Shown here: piece after piece, positions 31,369 through 39,187 of the stretch | Layout of the letters: every line of letters begins with the position of its first letter | Numbering within the stretch: position 1 is the first letter of the stretch | NCBI RefSeq assembly: GCF_001751365.1 | Contig: NZ_LJGT01000038.1 | Coordinates: 783,540 to 847,539 of the forward strand | DNA length: 64,000 bases | Source of the DNA: Streptomyces abyssalis | Lineage (GTDB): Bacteria > Actinomycetota > Actinomycetes > Streptomycetales > Streptomycetaceae | Direction of reading: 5' to 3' | Position numbers and translations under genes: made by a program | Notes under the pieces: model-generated | The model's database searches: none | The model's input: only the letters and a program-made list of their open reading frames with translations | What the model was told of the DNA's origin: nothing

Positions 31369-33534
31369 ATGAGCAGCACCCTGGAGGCGAAGGACACGTC
31401 GGACTCCGCAACTCCCGACGTGGACGGGCCGCTCGAGCATCTGGGTCCGGCACACGCGCGCAGGCGGCGCGGCGGCGCCGCCCCGGCCGCCGTGTGGTAT
31501 CTGTCGCGACGCCACCGGGGGCTGCTCGCCGCGGGCGTCGTGATCGGCCTGATCGGGGTGGCGGCGCAGCTGGCGCAGCCGTACGCGATCGGCGAACTCA
31601 TCAAGCAGGCGGGGGCCAGGGAGCCCCTGACCACGGCGGTCCTCGTCCTCGTGGGGCTGTTCTGCGTCGACGGCGGTTTCTCGGCGCTCCAGTCGTATCT
31701 GATCGGCAGAGCCGGCGAGAACATCGTCTACGACGTGCGGATGCTCCTGACCAGACGGCTGCTTCGCGTGGACCTGTCCGCGTACAGCAAGCAGCAGCAG
31801 GGCGACGTCCTCACGCGTACGGTCTCCGACACCTCGCTCGCGAAGATCGCGCTGTCGCAGAGCCTGGCGCAGCTCGTGATCAACGGGTTCACGGTGGTCG
31901 GCGGCGTCGTCGTGATGTTCCTGATCGACGTGTGGATGATGCTCATCACGCTCGCCTGCCTCGGCCTCGCCAGCGGCGTCTCCCTGGTGCTGGCGCGCAG
32001 CGTGCGCCGGGCGGCGGTGGTCAACCGCGAGGACACCAGCGCCTACGGCTCGGACGTGCAGCGTGTGCTGTCCGCCCTGCCGACCGTCAAGGCCTCCCGC
32101 GCGGAGGACCGCGAGACGCAGCGGATCGGCCTGCTGGCCTGGCGTACGCGGAACTCCGGAGTGCGCGTCAACGGCCTCAACGCGCTGTTCATGCCGGCCA
32201 TGAACGTCGGTACGCAGGCGGCGCTCGCGGTCGTCGTCGGGGTCGGCATGACCCGCGTGACCCGGGGGACTATGTCGATGGCGGATCTCACCGCCTTCGT
32301 GATGTATCTCTTCTACATGGTCTCCCCCCTGGTGCTGTTCTTCCTGGCCATCGGCCAGTTCCAGCAGGGGCGCGCGGCGATCCGCCGGGTCGACGAACTC
32401 ACCACCCTCCCCCAGGAGGGCGGCGTGCTCGACAGGATGCGGCACCGGCCGAAGCCACCCGTCAAGTCGTCGCTCTCGGAGGACCAGGAAGCGGTCGAGT
32501 TCCGCTCGGTGCGCTTCACCTACGGCGGCGAGGGCGGCGGAGGCAGCGGCGGGAGCGACGGTGCGGACGGAGACGGAGACAGCGGCGGCGAGCAGCCGGC
32601 GGAGACGCTCTCCGACGTCAGCTTCTCCGTGGCCGCCCGCGGCATGACCGCGGTCGTCGGCCCGTCCGGCGCGGGCAAGACGACCCTCTTCCAGCTGATC
32701 GAGCGCTTCCACGCACTGGACTCCGGAAGCATCATGGTCGGCGGCAAGGACGTCGAGACGATGCCGCTCGCGACGCTGCGCGGGCTCGTCGGCTACGTAC
32801 AGCAGGACACCGCGGCCATGCGCGGAACCGTACGCGAGAACGTCGTGTACGCGCAGCCCGACGCACGCGAGGAAGACATCCGGGAAGTCATCGAACTGGC
32901 CGGTCTCACCAAGGTCGTCGACGACCTGCCGGCCGGTCTGGACACCGAACTGGGCGACCAGGGCAGCGGACTCTCCGGCGGCCAGCGGCAACGTCTGTGC
33001 ATCGCACGCGCGCTGCTGCAGAAGCCGGCCGTGCTCCTCCTCGACGAGGCCACCTCGCACCTGGACTCCGACTCCGAGCGGGAGTTCCGCGACACGCTGC
33101 GCAAGGTCTCCGCCCGCTGCGCGGTGATCGCCATCGCGCACCGCATCTCCACCGTCGTCGACGCCGACAAGATCGTGGTGATGAACGAGGGCCGCGTGCA
33201 GGCCACCGGCACGCACGACGACCTGATGCGGCGCGACCCGCTCTACCACCGGCTCGCCAACTCCCAGCTGCAGGCGGCAACTTCGGCGGCCCACTGGCCC
33301 GCGCCCGGGCAGAACGGGCAGAGCGGGCAGCAGCAGGCGCAGCACTGGCCGAACGGGAACGGGGCCGGGAGCGAGACCGGGGCCGGGGCCGGGAACGCAC
33401 CCGGGAACGCGCCCGGGACCGGGACCGGGAACGCACCCGGGAACTCTTCCGGGAACGCTTCCGGTAACGCTGCAGGGAACGGGCACGGGACGCAGGCGGC
33501 GCCGGACGGCACGCCCGTCGGCGGTTCGCGGTGA
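31369..33534 (+). CDS. ABC exporter (fused membrane and ATPase domains), linaridin T-like
   Basis: A 721-residue half-transporter with a six-helix type I exporter domain (residues about 45-340), then an ATPase with Walker A GPSGAGKTT (431-439), signature LSGGQRQR (535-542) and Walker B VLLLDEATSHLD. It has no N-terminal C39 peptidase, so it cannot remove the leader itself. Two oddities are a Gly/Asp-rich insertion (about 386-411) at the start of the ATPase domain, and a 75-residue C-terminal tail of Asn/Gly/Ala/Pro repeats. It probably exports the mature peptide. Its stop overlaps the next gene in GTGA. Confidence 0.88.
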   Translation: MSSTLEAKDTSDSATPDVDGPLEHLGPAHARRRRGGAAPAAVWYLSRRHRGLLAAGVVIGLIGVAAQLAQPYAIGELIKQAGAREPLTTAVLVLVGLFCVDGGFSALQSYLIGRAGENIVYDVRMLLTRRLLRVDLSAYSKQQQGDVLTRTVSDTSLAKIALSQSLAQLVINGFTVVGGVVVMFLIDVWMMLITLACLGLASGVSLVLARSVRRAAVVNREDTSAYGSDVQRVLSALPTVKASRAEDRETQRIGLLAWRTRNSGVRVNGLNALFMPAMNVGTQAALAVVVGVGMTRVTRGTMSMADLTAFVMYLFYMVSPLVLFFLAIGQFQQGRAAIRRVDELTTLPQEGGVLDRMRHRPKPPVKSSLSEDQEAVEFRSVRFTYGGEGGGGSGGSDGADGDGDSGGEQPAETLSDVSFSVAARGMTAVVGPSGAGKTTLFQLIERFHALDSGSIMVGGKDVETMPLATLRGLVGYVQQDTAAMRGTVRENVVYAQPDAREEDIREVIELAGLTKVVDDLPAGLDTELGDQGSGLSGGQRQRLCIARALLQKPAVLLLDEATSHLDSDSEREFRDTLRKVSARCAVIAIAHRISTVVDADKIVVMNEGRVQATGTHDDLMRRDPLYHRLANSQLQAATSAAHWPAPGQNGQSGQQQAQHWPNGNGAGSETGAGAGNAPGNAPGTGTGNAPGNSSGNASGNAAGNGHGTQAAPDGTPVGGSR

Positions 33535-34997
33535 CGCAGACCGCCGATGCGGCCATCGTCGGCACAGGCCCCAACGGGCTGGCGGCCGCGGTGACTCTGG
33601 CACGGGCAGGCCTGCGCGTCGAGCTCCACGAGGCCGCCGGGAGCATCGGCGGCGGGCTGCGGGGTGAGGCGTACTTCGACAGCGACGTCCGGCACGACGT
33701 GTGCTCCGCCGTCCATCCGATGGCCGCCGCGTCGGCGTTCTTCCGCGAGTTCGACCTCCCAGCCCGCGGCGTCGAACTCCTCGGCCCCGACATCGCCTAC
33801 GCACACCCGCTGGACGACGGACGCGCCGGCCTGGCCCACCCGGACCTGGACGCCACGTGCGACGGTCTCGGCGCCGACGGCCCGCGGTGGCGGCAGCTGA
33901 TGGAGCCGCTGCTCCAGCACAGCACCGGCCTCGTGGACTTCTTCATGAGCGGTCAGCGCTCCGTGCCCCGCGACCTCGCCGCACCCCTGCTGCTCGCGGC
34001 GCGGCTGCTGCCCCGCCGGGTGATCGGCGGTTTCCGCGGGGACGTCGCACCCGCGCTGCTCACCGGTGTCGCCGCGCACGCCGTCGGCAAGCTGCCGTCC
34101 CTCGCCTCCGACGCCGTCGCGATGCTGCTGGGGCACCTGGCACACGGCACCGGCTGGCCACTGCCGCGCGGCGGCAGCGAACGCATCGCCCAGGTCATGG
34201 CGGACGACGTACGCGCGCACGGCGGCACCATCCACACCGGCTCCCGCATCACCGGCCTGAGCCAGCTCGCCCACGCCCGCGCCGTCCTGCTCGACACCAC
34301 TCCCACCCAACTTCTCGCCCTCGCCGGTGACCGTCTCCCGGCGGGCTACGCACGGCAGTTGAGGCGCTTCCGGTACGGACCCGGCGCGGCGAAGGCCGAC
34401 TTCCTCGTCTCGGAGCCCGTCCCCTGGACCAATCCGGACGTCGGCCGCGCCGGCACCGTCCATCTGGGCGGCAGCCACACCGCGATCGCCCGTCAGGAGA
34501 ATCTGACCGTACGGGGCAAGGCCACCGACGAGCCCTTCGTGCTGCTCGTCGACCCGGCGGCCACCGACCCCGGGCGGGCGAGCAAGGGCAAGCGGCCCGT
34601 GTGGGCGTACGCGCATGTGCCGAACGGCGATCCGCGCGACCCGGTGGCTCTCGTACGCTCACGCATCGAGAAGTACGCACCCGGCTTCGGTGACACCGTC
34701 CTGGCGGCACGCGGCGTCCCCGCCCGTGACTACGAGACGTACAACCCGAACTACGTGGGCGGCGACATCAGCGCCGGCGCCATGACGCTGTACCAGTCGC
34801 TGGCCCGGCCGGTCCCGCGGCTGGACCCCTGGCGCACGCCGCTGCCAGGTGTCTTCCTCTGCTCGGGCTCCGCGGCGCCCGGACCGGGCGTGCACGGCAT
34901 GTCCGGCCACCTGGCGGCGCTCTCCGCGCTGCGCCACAGCTTCGGGGTGCGCGAGGCACCGTCGCTGAGACCCACGGCGGCGGCCGGCCGGGGCTGA
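33531..34997 (+). CDS. FAD-dependent oxidoreductase (phytoene-desaturase-like), linaridin E-like
   Basis: A 488-residue flavoprotein. The N-terminal dinucleotide-binding fold is AAIVGTGPNGLAAAVTLARAG with a Glu at the end of strand 2 (LHEAAG), and the C-terminal FAD region is GVFLCSGSAAPGPGVHGMSG. Similar oxidoreductases (E) occur in a subset of linaridin clusters of the legonaridin type, as I remember, with no proven role. The translationally coupled GTG start (GTGA overlap with the exporter) puts it firmly in the operon. Oxidation of the peptide backbone or of side chains is possible but speculative. Confidence 0.82.
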   Translation: MTQTADAAIVGTGPNGLAAAVTLARAGLRVELHEAAGSIGGGLRGEAYFDSDVRHDVCSAVHPMAAASAFFREFDLPARGVELLGPDIAYAHPLDDGRAGLAHPDLDATCDGLGADGPRWRQLMEPLLQHSTGLVDFFMSGQRSVPRDLAAPLLLAARLLPRRVIGGFRGDVAPALLTGVAAHAVGKLPSLASDAVAMLLGHLAHGTGWPLPRGGSERIAQVMADDVRAHGGTIHTGSRITGLSQLAHARAVLLDTTPTQLLALAGDRLPAGYARQLRRFRYGPGAAKADFLVSEPVPWTNPDVGRAGTVHLGGSHTAIARQENLTVRGKATDEPFVLLVDPAATDPGRASKGKRPVWAYAHVPNGDPRDPVALVRSRIEKYAPGFGDTVLAARGVPARDYETYNPNYVGGDISAGAMTLYQSLARPVPRLDPWRTPLPGVFLCSGSAAPGPGVHGMSGHLAALSALRHSFGVREAPSLRPTAAAGRG

Positions 34998-35029
34998 GAT
35001 CCGGCCGGGCCCGCGGCGGCCCGGCCGGT

Positions 35030-35093
35030 CGGACGCGTGCACTGCGGGACGCGTGCACTGCGGGACGCGTGCACTGCGGGACGGGTGCTGCGC
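35030..35093. repeat. 16-bp tandem repeats between oxidoreductase and regulator
   Basis: GGGACGCGTGCACTGC occurs as two perfect copies (35046-35061, 35062-35077), flanked by a copy with one change (35030-35045) and a degraded one (35078-35093). Each unit contains the palindromes ACGCGT and GTGCAC. The array lies between the convergent ends of the operon and the regulator gene. Confidence 0.85.
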
Positions 35094-35184
35094 GGGACGG
35101 ACGGGGTGGGGCGGTCCGATGCGGTGCGGATGGCCCCACCCCGGTGCCGCACGGCCGGCCGCGGCCCTCACCGGGGACCTCCCC

Positions 35185-36210
35185 CTAGATCCAGCCGCGC
35201 TCCCGTGCCAGCAGCGCCGCCTGCGGCCGGTTGCCCGCACCGAGCAGCTGCATGAGTTCGGCGATGTAGCGCCTGTACGTGCGTACGGACACGCCCAGAT
35301 CCCGCGCCCCCGCCTCGTCCTTGCCCCCGGAGCACATCGCGCGCAGCACCATCCGCTCCAGCTCGGAGGGCCCGTCCTCCTCCACGGCCCGCCACTCGCC
35401 GAGCAGGACCCCCAGGTCCTCCGACTCCGCCCAGATGGACTCGAACAGGGCGAGGATGTTGGAGACCAGACCGCTCTCCTGCGCGAACAGGGCGCCCCGC
35501 GTGGCGTCTTCGGGATCGACGGGTACGACGGCGGTGCGGCGGTCGTACATCTGGATCTTCGCCGTGGTGTGGTTGACCAGCCGTACGCGCGCCCCGTGCG
35601 ATTCCAGCTCCCGCAGATGCGCCACCGTCGGCGGGTGGTCGAGCGCCTTGCGGACCAGCACCGTACGTACCGACAGACCGCGTCTCAGGCAGCGCAGCAC
35701 CCGCGGGCACGACTGCTCGATCTCCTCCGGCCGCAGAGCGATGGCCGGTTCGACGAGGGCGACCTCCTCGCGGGCGAAGAAGGCCAGGTCGTCGATGCGG
35801 TCCCGGATCTTGGGAGGGTCGGTGAGCTGCTCGATCCCGACGACGGCGGGCTCGCGCACCTCACCCCGCTCCGCGCGCAGCGACGCCACCAACGGCTGGA
35901 GCTGCGTGACGCGTTGCAGCTTCTCGTGGAGTTCGTGCAGGCGCAGGTCCAGCAGCCTGGCCACCGCGACGTCCGGGTCGGCCGCCAGCAGCGCGTCGTC
36001 CCCCGCCGGGCTTCGCCCGTGACTGTTGCCCCCGCCGCGCAGCAGGCCCAGTTCGCGCAGCCTGCGCAGCTCCCTGCGCGCCGCGTTCGGCGGCAGCCGG
36101 AGCTGGTCGATGAGACCGTCGAGCCCTATGCCCGGCTCGCGGAGACAGAGCCGGTATATGTGTTCCTGATCCTCGGTGAGACCGAGATAAGACATCTCGT
36201 TCGTACCCAA
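35185..36210 (-). CDS. TrmB/LuxR-type transcriptional regulator of the cluster
   Basis: The 341-residue protein has an N-terminal TrmB-like winged helix (YLGLTEDQEHIYRLCLREPG) and a central PLD-like sensor part. A C-terminal HTH of the GerE type follows (LGVSVRTYRRYIAELMQLLG). This architecture is frequent as a pathway-specific regulator in streptomycete peptide and polyketide clusters. It is convergent to the operon and its own promoter lies in the AT-richer 36211-36400 region. The TTG start at 36210 is preceded by GGGGGAAT; an ATG at 36195 would shorten it by five residues. Confidence 0.83.
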   Translation of the reverse strand: MGTNEMSYLGLTEDQEHIYRLCLREPGIGLDGLIDQLRLPPNAARRELRRLRELGLLRGGGNSHGRSPAGDDALLAADPDVAVARLLDLRLHELHEKLQRVTQLQPLVASLRAERGEVREPAVVGIEQLTDPPKIRDRIDDLAFFAREEVALVEPAIALRPEEIEQSCPRVLRCLRRGLSVRTVLVRKALDHPPTVAHLRELESHGARVRLVNHTTAKIQMYDRRTAVVPVDPEDATRGALFAQESGLVSNILALFESIWAESEDLGVLLGEWRAVEEDGPSELERMVLRAMCSGGKDEAGARDLGVSVRTYRRYIAELMQLLGAGNRPQAALLARERGWI

Positions 36211-36401
36211 GGTGATTCCCCCTGTCCGGTCGCCCGCCAGGACCCGTGCACATGGGTGGTCGTAAAAGCTTGGGATCCCACATGCCTGAACAGGCTTCCG
36301 AGCATAGAAAAAACGAAGGCGTCCAACACCCCTGTCAGAAAGACCATTTCGAAAGGGGCCTTCATATGGTGCGCATCTGCCCCCGTATGCACCGTCCTGG
36401 A

Positions 36402-36418
36402 CGGAGGAATCGCCTCCG
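36402..36418. terminator. hairpin downstream of purC
   Basis: CGGAGG / CCTCCG, 5-nt loop, 37 nt after the purC stop codon. Modest. Confidence 0.4.
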
Positions 36419-36454
36419 GAAAATTCTCCGTGCGTTCAGCACGTAGATCACAAC

Positions 36455-37408
36455 TCAGCGGAGCGGCCAGTCCCAGTCGAGCCCGGTGAGCATCCGGTAG
36501 GCCTCCGCGTACTTCGCGCGAGTCGCTTCCACGACCTTCTCCGGCAGCGGAGGCGGGGGCTGTTCACTGCTCCGGTCCCAGCCGGACTCGGGCCCGGAGA
36601 GCCAGTCGCGCACGAACTGCTTGTCGTACGAGGGCTGCGCCTTCCCCGGCTCCCACTGGTCCGCGGGCCAGAACCGGGACGAGTCGGGGGTGAGCACCTC
36701 GTCCCCGAGCACCAGCCCGACGTCCGAAGCGGCGGACACCCCGATCCCGTCCTCGCCGTCGCCCTCCCCGTGGCCGAACTCGAACTTCGTGTCGGCGAGG
36801 ATGATGCCGCGGTCCGAGGCGACGTCGCGGGCGCGCTGGTAGACCGCCAGCGTCAACTGACGGAGCTGGGCGGCGGTCTCCGCACCGACCTCGCGGGCCA
36901 CCTCCTCGTAGCTGACGTTCTCGTCGTGGTCACCGACCGCGGCCTTCGTGGCGGGTGTGAAGATCGGGCCGGGCAACTCCGAGCCGTCGGTGAGCCCTTC
37001 GGGCAGCGCGAGACCGCAGACCGTACGGGTCTGCTCGTACTCCGCGAGGCCCGAACCGGTGAGATAGCCACGGGCCACACACTCCACCGGGATCATCCGC
37101 AGCGAGCGGCACACCATGGTGCGCCCCGCCCAGTCGGCCGGCGCTCCCGCGGGCACTTCGGTGCCGATGACGTGGTTGGGGACGAGGTCGGCGAGCTGCT
37201 CGAACCACCACAGGGAGAGCTGGGTGAGGATCCGGCCCTTGTCCGGGATCTCCGTCGGCAGCACCCAGTCGTACGCCGAGATGCGGTCGCTGGCCACCAT
37301 GACGAGATCGCCCGCCTCGTTGCGGTACAGATCGCGCACCTTGCCGGTGTGCAGATGCAGCAGGCCGGGGACCTGCACGGGGTCGGGCTTCTCCACGAAT
37401 CCGGACAC
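36455..37408 (-). CDS. purC: phosphoribosylaminoimidazole-succinocarboxamide (SAICAR) synthase
   Basis: PurC joins CAIR and aspartate using ATP. The 317-residue protein shows HLHTGKVRDLYR, VMVASDRISAYDWVLPTEIP, ECVARGYLTGSG, ADTKFEFG and DEVLTPDSSRFWP. The GTG at 37408 has GGAGG four bases upstream; the frame continues 18 codons further without support. A short acidic insertion (GEGDGEDGIGVSAASD) follows the FEFG motif, where other PurC proteins have only a few residues. A palindromic repeat element lies upstream. Confidence 0.96.
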   Translation of the reverse strand: MSGFVEKPDPVQVPGLLHLHTGKVRDLYRNEAGDLVMVASDRISAYDWVLPTEIPDKGRILTQLSLWWFEQLADLVPNHVIGTEVPAGAPADWAGRTMVCRSLRMIPVECVARGYLTGSGLAEYEQTRTVCGLALPEGLTDGSELPGPIFTPATKAAVGDHDENVSYEEVAREVGAETAAQLRQLTLAVYQRARDVASDRGIILADTKFEFGHGEGDGEDGIGVSAASDVGLVLGDEVLTPDSSRFWPADQWEPGKAQPSYDKQFVRDWLSGPESGWDRSSEQPPPPLPEKVVEATRAKYAEAYRMLTGLDWDWPLR

Positions 37409-37445
37409 TGGTCCTCCGGGGTCGGCTTGGGGTGTCCCCGGGTCC

Positions 37446-37484
37446 CCTGGGGCACCTCCCACCGTAGGAGGAGCGTGGGGGAAG
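37446..37484. repeat. streptomycete-type intergenic palindromic element, copy A
   Basis: The stretch GGCACCTCCCACCG...GTGGGGGAAG upstream of purC has the look of the small palindromic elements rich in CTCCCAC/GTGGGGG that are scattered between genes in many Streptomyces chromosomes. A related element is at 40938-40995. Confidence 0.4.
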
Positions 37485-37577
37485 CCCGGAGCGAGCGCGC
37501 TTCAGCTCCCGATTGTCCCGTACGGGGGCTTCGCACACCTCCCGGGGCCGGTGGAAGAGCCACGGGGCGCCCGCCGC

Positions 37578-39122
37578 TCAGCCGATCTTGCTGACCCGGT
37601 CGAGGAGGTTGGCGGTGGCCCGCTGGACGCGGGGATCGACATGGCCCGGGCGGTCGAGCGCGGGCGACCAGGCGAAGGTGCCGGAGCAGAAGACCAGCGC
37701 GCCGGAGGGGGCGCGGTACAGGGACGTCTCCTGGTGGCGGCGGGTGCCCCGCGTGTCCTGGTACGGGGAGTGCGCGAGCAGCACGCGCTCGGAGTGGGCG
37801 GGCAGGCTCGTACGGGGGAAATAGCAGTCGGCCTCGCCCGCGACCAGGCCGGGCAGCCCGTCGCCCTCGGACGCACCGGTGGACTCCCAGAGCCAGTGGC
37901 CGCTGTTGCGCACCACCAGTGGGTACGGGTGGGGCACCTGCCCCGCGTACTGGATGCCCAGCACGCGCTGCTCCGGCTCACCCTGGGTCCGCCACTGGGC
38001 CGGGCGGCCGGGGCCGCGGCGCTTCCGGCAGGTCAGCAGCCGGTCGGGGGCGCCGCCGGGCAGCGGGTCCAACTGCACCTGCCAGAACATGGTGTTGGCG
38101 GAGAGGAAGACCAGCGAGGTGCCGGAGTCGCGGGCCCGCTCCACGGAGCGGCGCATGGGCACCGTCCAGTACTCGTCGTGGCCGGGGAAGACCACGCCGC
38201 GGCAGCGTGCCGGATCGACGCGGCCCGCGTGCAGGTCGCGGGCGTCGGCGTAGGCGAGGTCGTACCCGTTGCGCTCGGCCCAGCGGATGAAGTCGTAGGC
38301 GTGGCCCACGTGCAGGGGCAGGCCCGCTCCGGCGTAGGGGCGGTCGAAGGAGACCGTGACGGCGGCGTCCGCCTCTCCCAGCAGGCGCCCCTCCTCGTCC
38401 CAGGCGTGGTAGAGGCTGGCGCCGGTGCGGCCGTTCTCCGGGAAGAGGTTGTACGCCTGCCAGGTGATGTCCGGCAGTACGAGGAGAAGGTCCGCGGGAG
38501 TGCGGTCGCGCACGGTGAAGGGGATGTGCGACCGGTGCCGCCCGTCGGCGGTGGTGAGGACGGCGACATAGGCGCCCGTGGACCAGTGTTCCGGGATCTG
38601 CAGGCGCCAGGAGAGCCACCAGTGGTGGCAGGAGACGGTCTTGTCGGCGGTGAGCGGGGCGGGCTGGCTGATGCCCGACAGGCGCGGGCTGGTGGTGATC
38701 TTCCGGGCGCCGTCGCCGCCGTAGTGACCGATCCGGTAGATGTCGACGCAGAAGGGCTGAGGCGGGTCGACGGTGATCCGGAAGTCGAGGGACTCCCCGG
38801 GTGCCGTGCCGCCGTCGCTCCCGGCGAAGCCCTTGATCTGACAGTGCAGATCGTCGGCGGTGCGGGGACGGCCGACACCGGGACTGCGGTGGATCCGCTC
38901 GCCCGAGAGCACGTCCTCGAGGCCGGTGTGGTCCACGTACCACGGGACCATGCGGCCGTTGTCGAAATACTGTTCGCCGAAGCGGAGCCAGGGGAGCGGC
39001 CCCTGCCCGAACGGGTCCGTGACGGCGTGCGCCAGCGCCCCCGACTCCCAGCGCCGGATGGCTTCCCTACCCGCCTGCCCTTCCCCCGCTTGCTGCTGTC
39101 CCACCGGTGACCCCACCCCCAC
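37578..39122 (-). CDS. N,N-dimethylformamidase large-subunit-like protein
   Basis: A 514-residue soluble protein. It combines an N-terminal beta-sandwich region (SLDFRITVDPPQPFCVDIYR) with the domain seen in the N,N-dimethylformamidase beta subunit: TWQAYNLFPENG, GVVFPGHDEYW, FLSANTMFW. The GHDEYW segment belongs to a glutamine-amidotransferase-like fold. Similar proteins occur widely in actinobacteria without a known substrate, and a true formamidase role is uncertain. The GTG at 39122 was chosen as the first start of the frame; GTG codons shortly downstream are possible. Confidence 0.75.
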   Translation of the reverse strand: MGVGSPVGQQQAGEGQAGREAIRRWESGALAHAVTDPFGQGPLPWLRFGEQYFDNGRMVPWYVDHTGLEDVLSGERIHRSPGVGRPRTADDLHCQIKGFAGSDGGTAPGESLDFRITVDPPQPFCVDIYRIGHYGGDGARKITTSPRLSGISQPAPLTADKTVSCHHWWLSWRLQIPEHWSTGAYVAVLTTADGRHRSHIPFTVRDRTPADLLLVLPDITWQAYNLFPENGRTGASLYHAWDEEGRLLGEADAAVTVSFDRPYAGAGLPLHVGHAYDFIRWAERNGYDLAYADARDLHAGRVDPARCRGVVFPGHDEYWTVPMRRSVERARDSGTSLVFLSANTMFWQVQLDPLPGGAPDRLLTCRKRRGPGRPAQWRTQGEPEQRVLGIQYAGQVPHPYPLVVRNSGHWLWESTGASEGDGLPGLVAGEADCYFPRTSLPAHSERVLLAHSPYQDTRGTRRHQETSLYRAPSGALVFCSGTFAWSPALDRPGHVDPRVQRATANLLDRVSKIG

Positions 39123-39187
39123 TTCTCGTCGTCACCCCGACGGCGTCACCCCATCACATTACGCGAGCGTGACGTCACCCCATGGCA

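Noticed and set aside
31369..33534. Idea that the exporter contains a C39 leader peptidase
   Set aside because: The N-terminus before the first membrane helix is only about 45 residues, with no Cys/His/Asp triad.
35030..35093. Tandem 16-bp repeats considered as a CRISPR array
   Set aside because: Units are contiguous without spacers and no cas gene is present.
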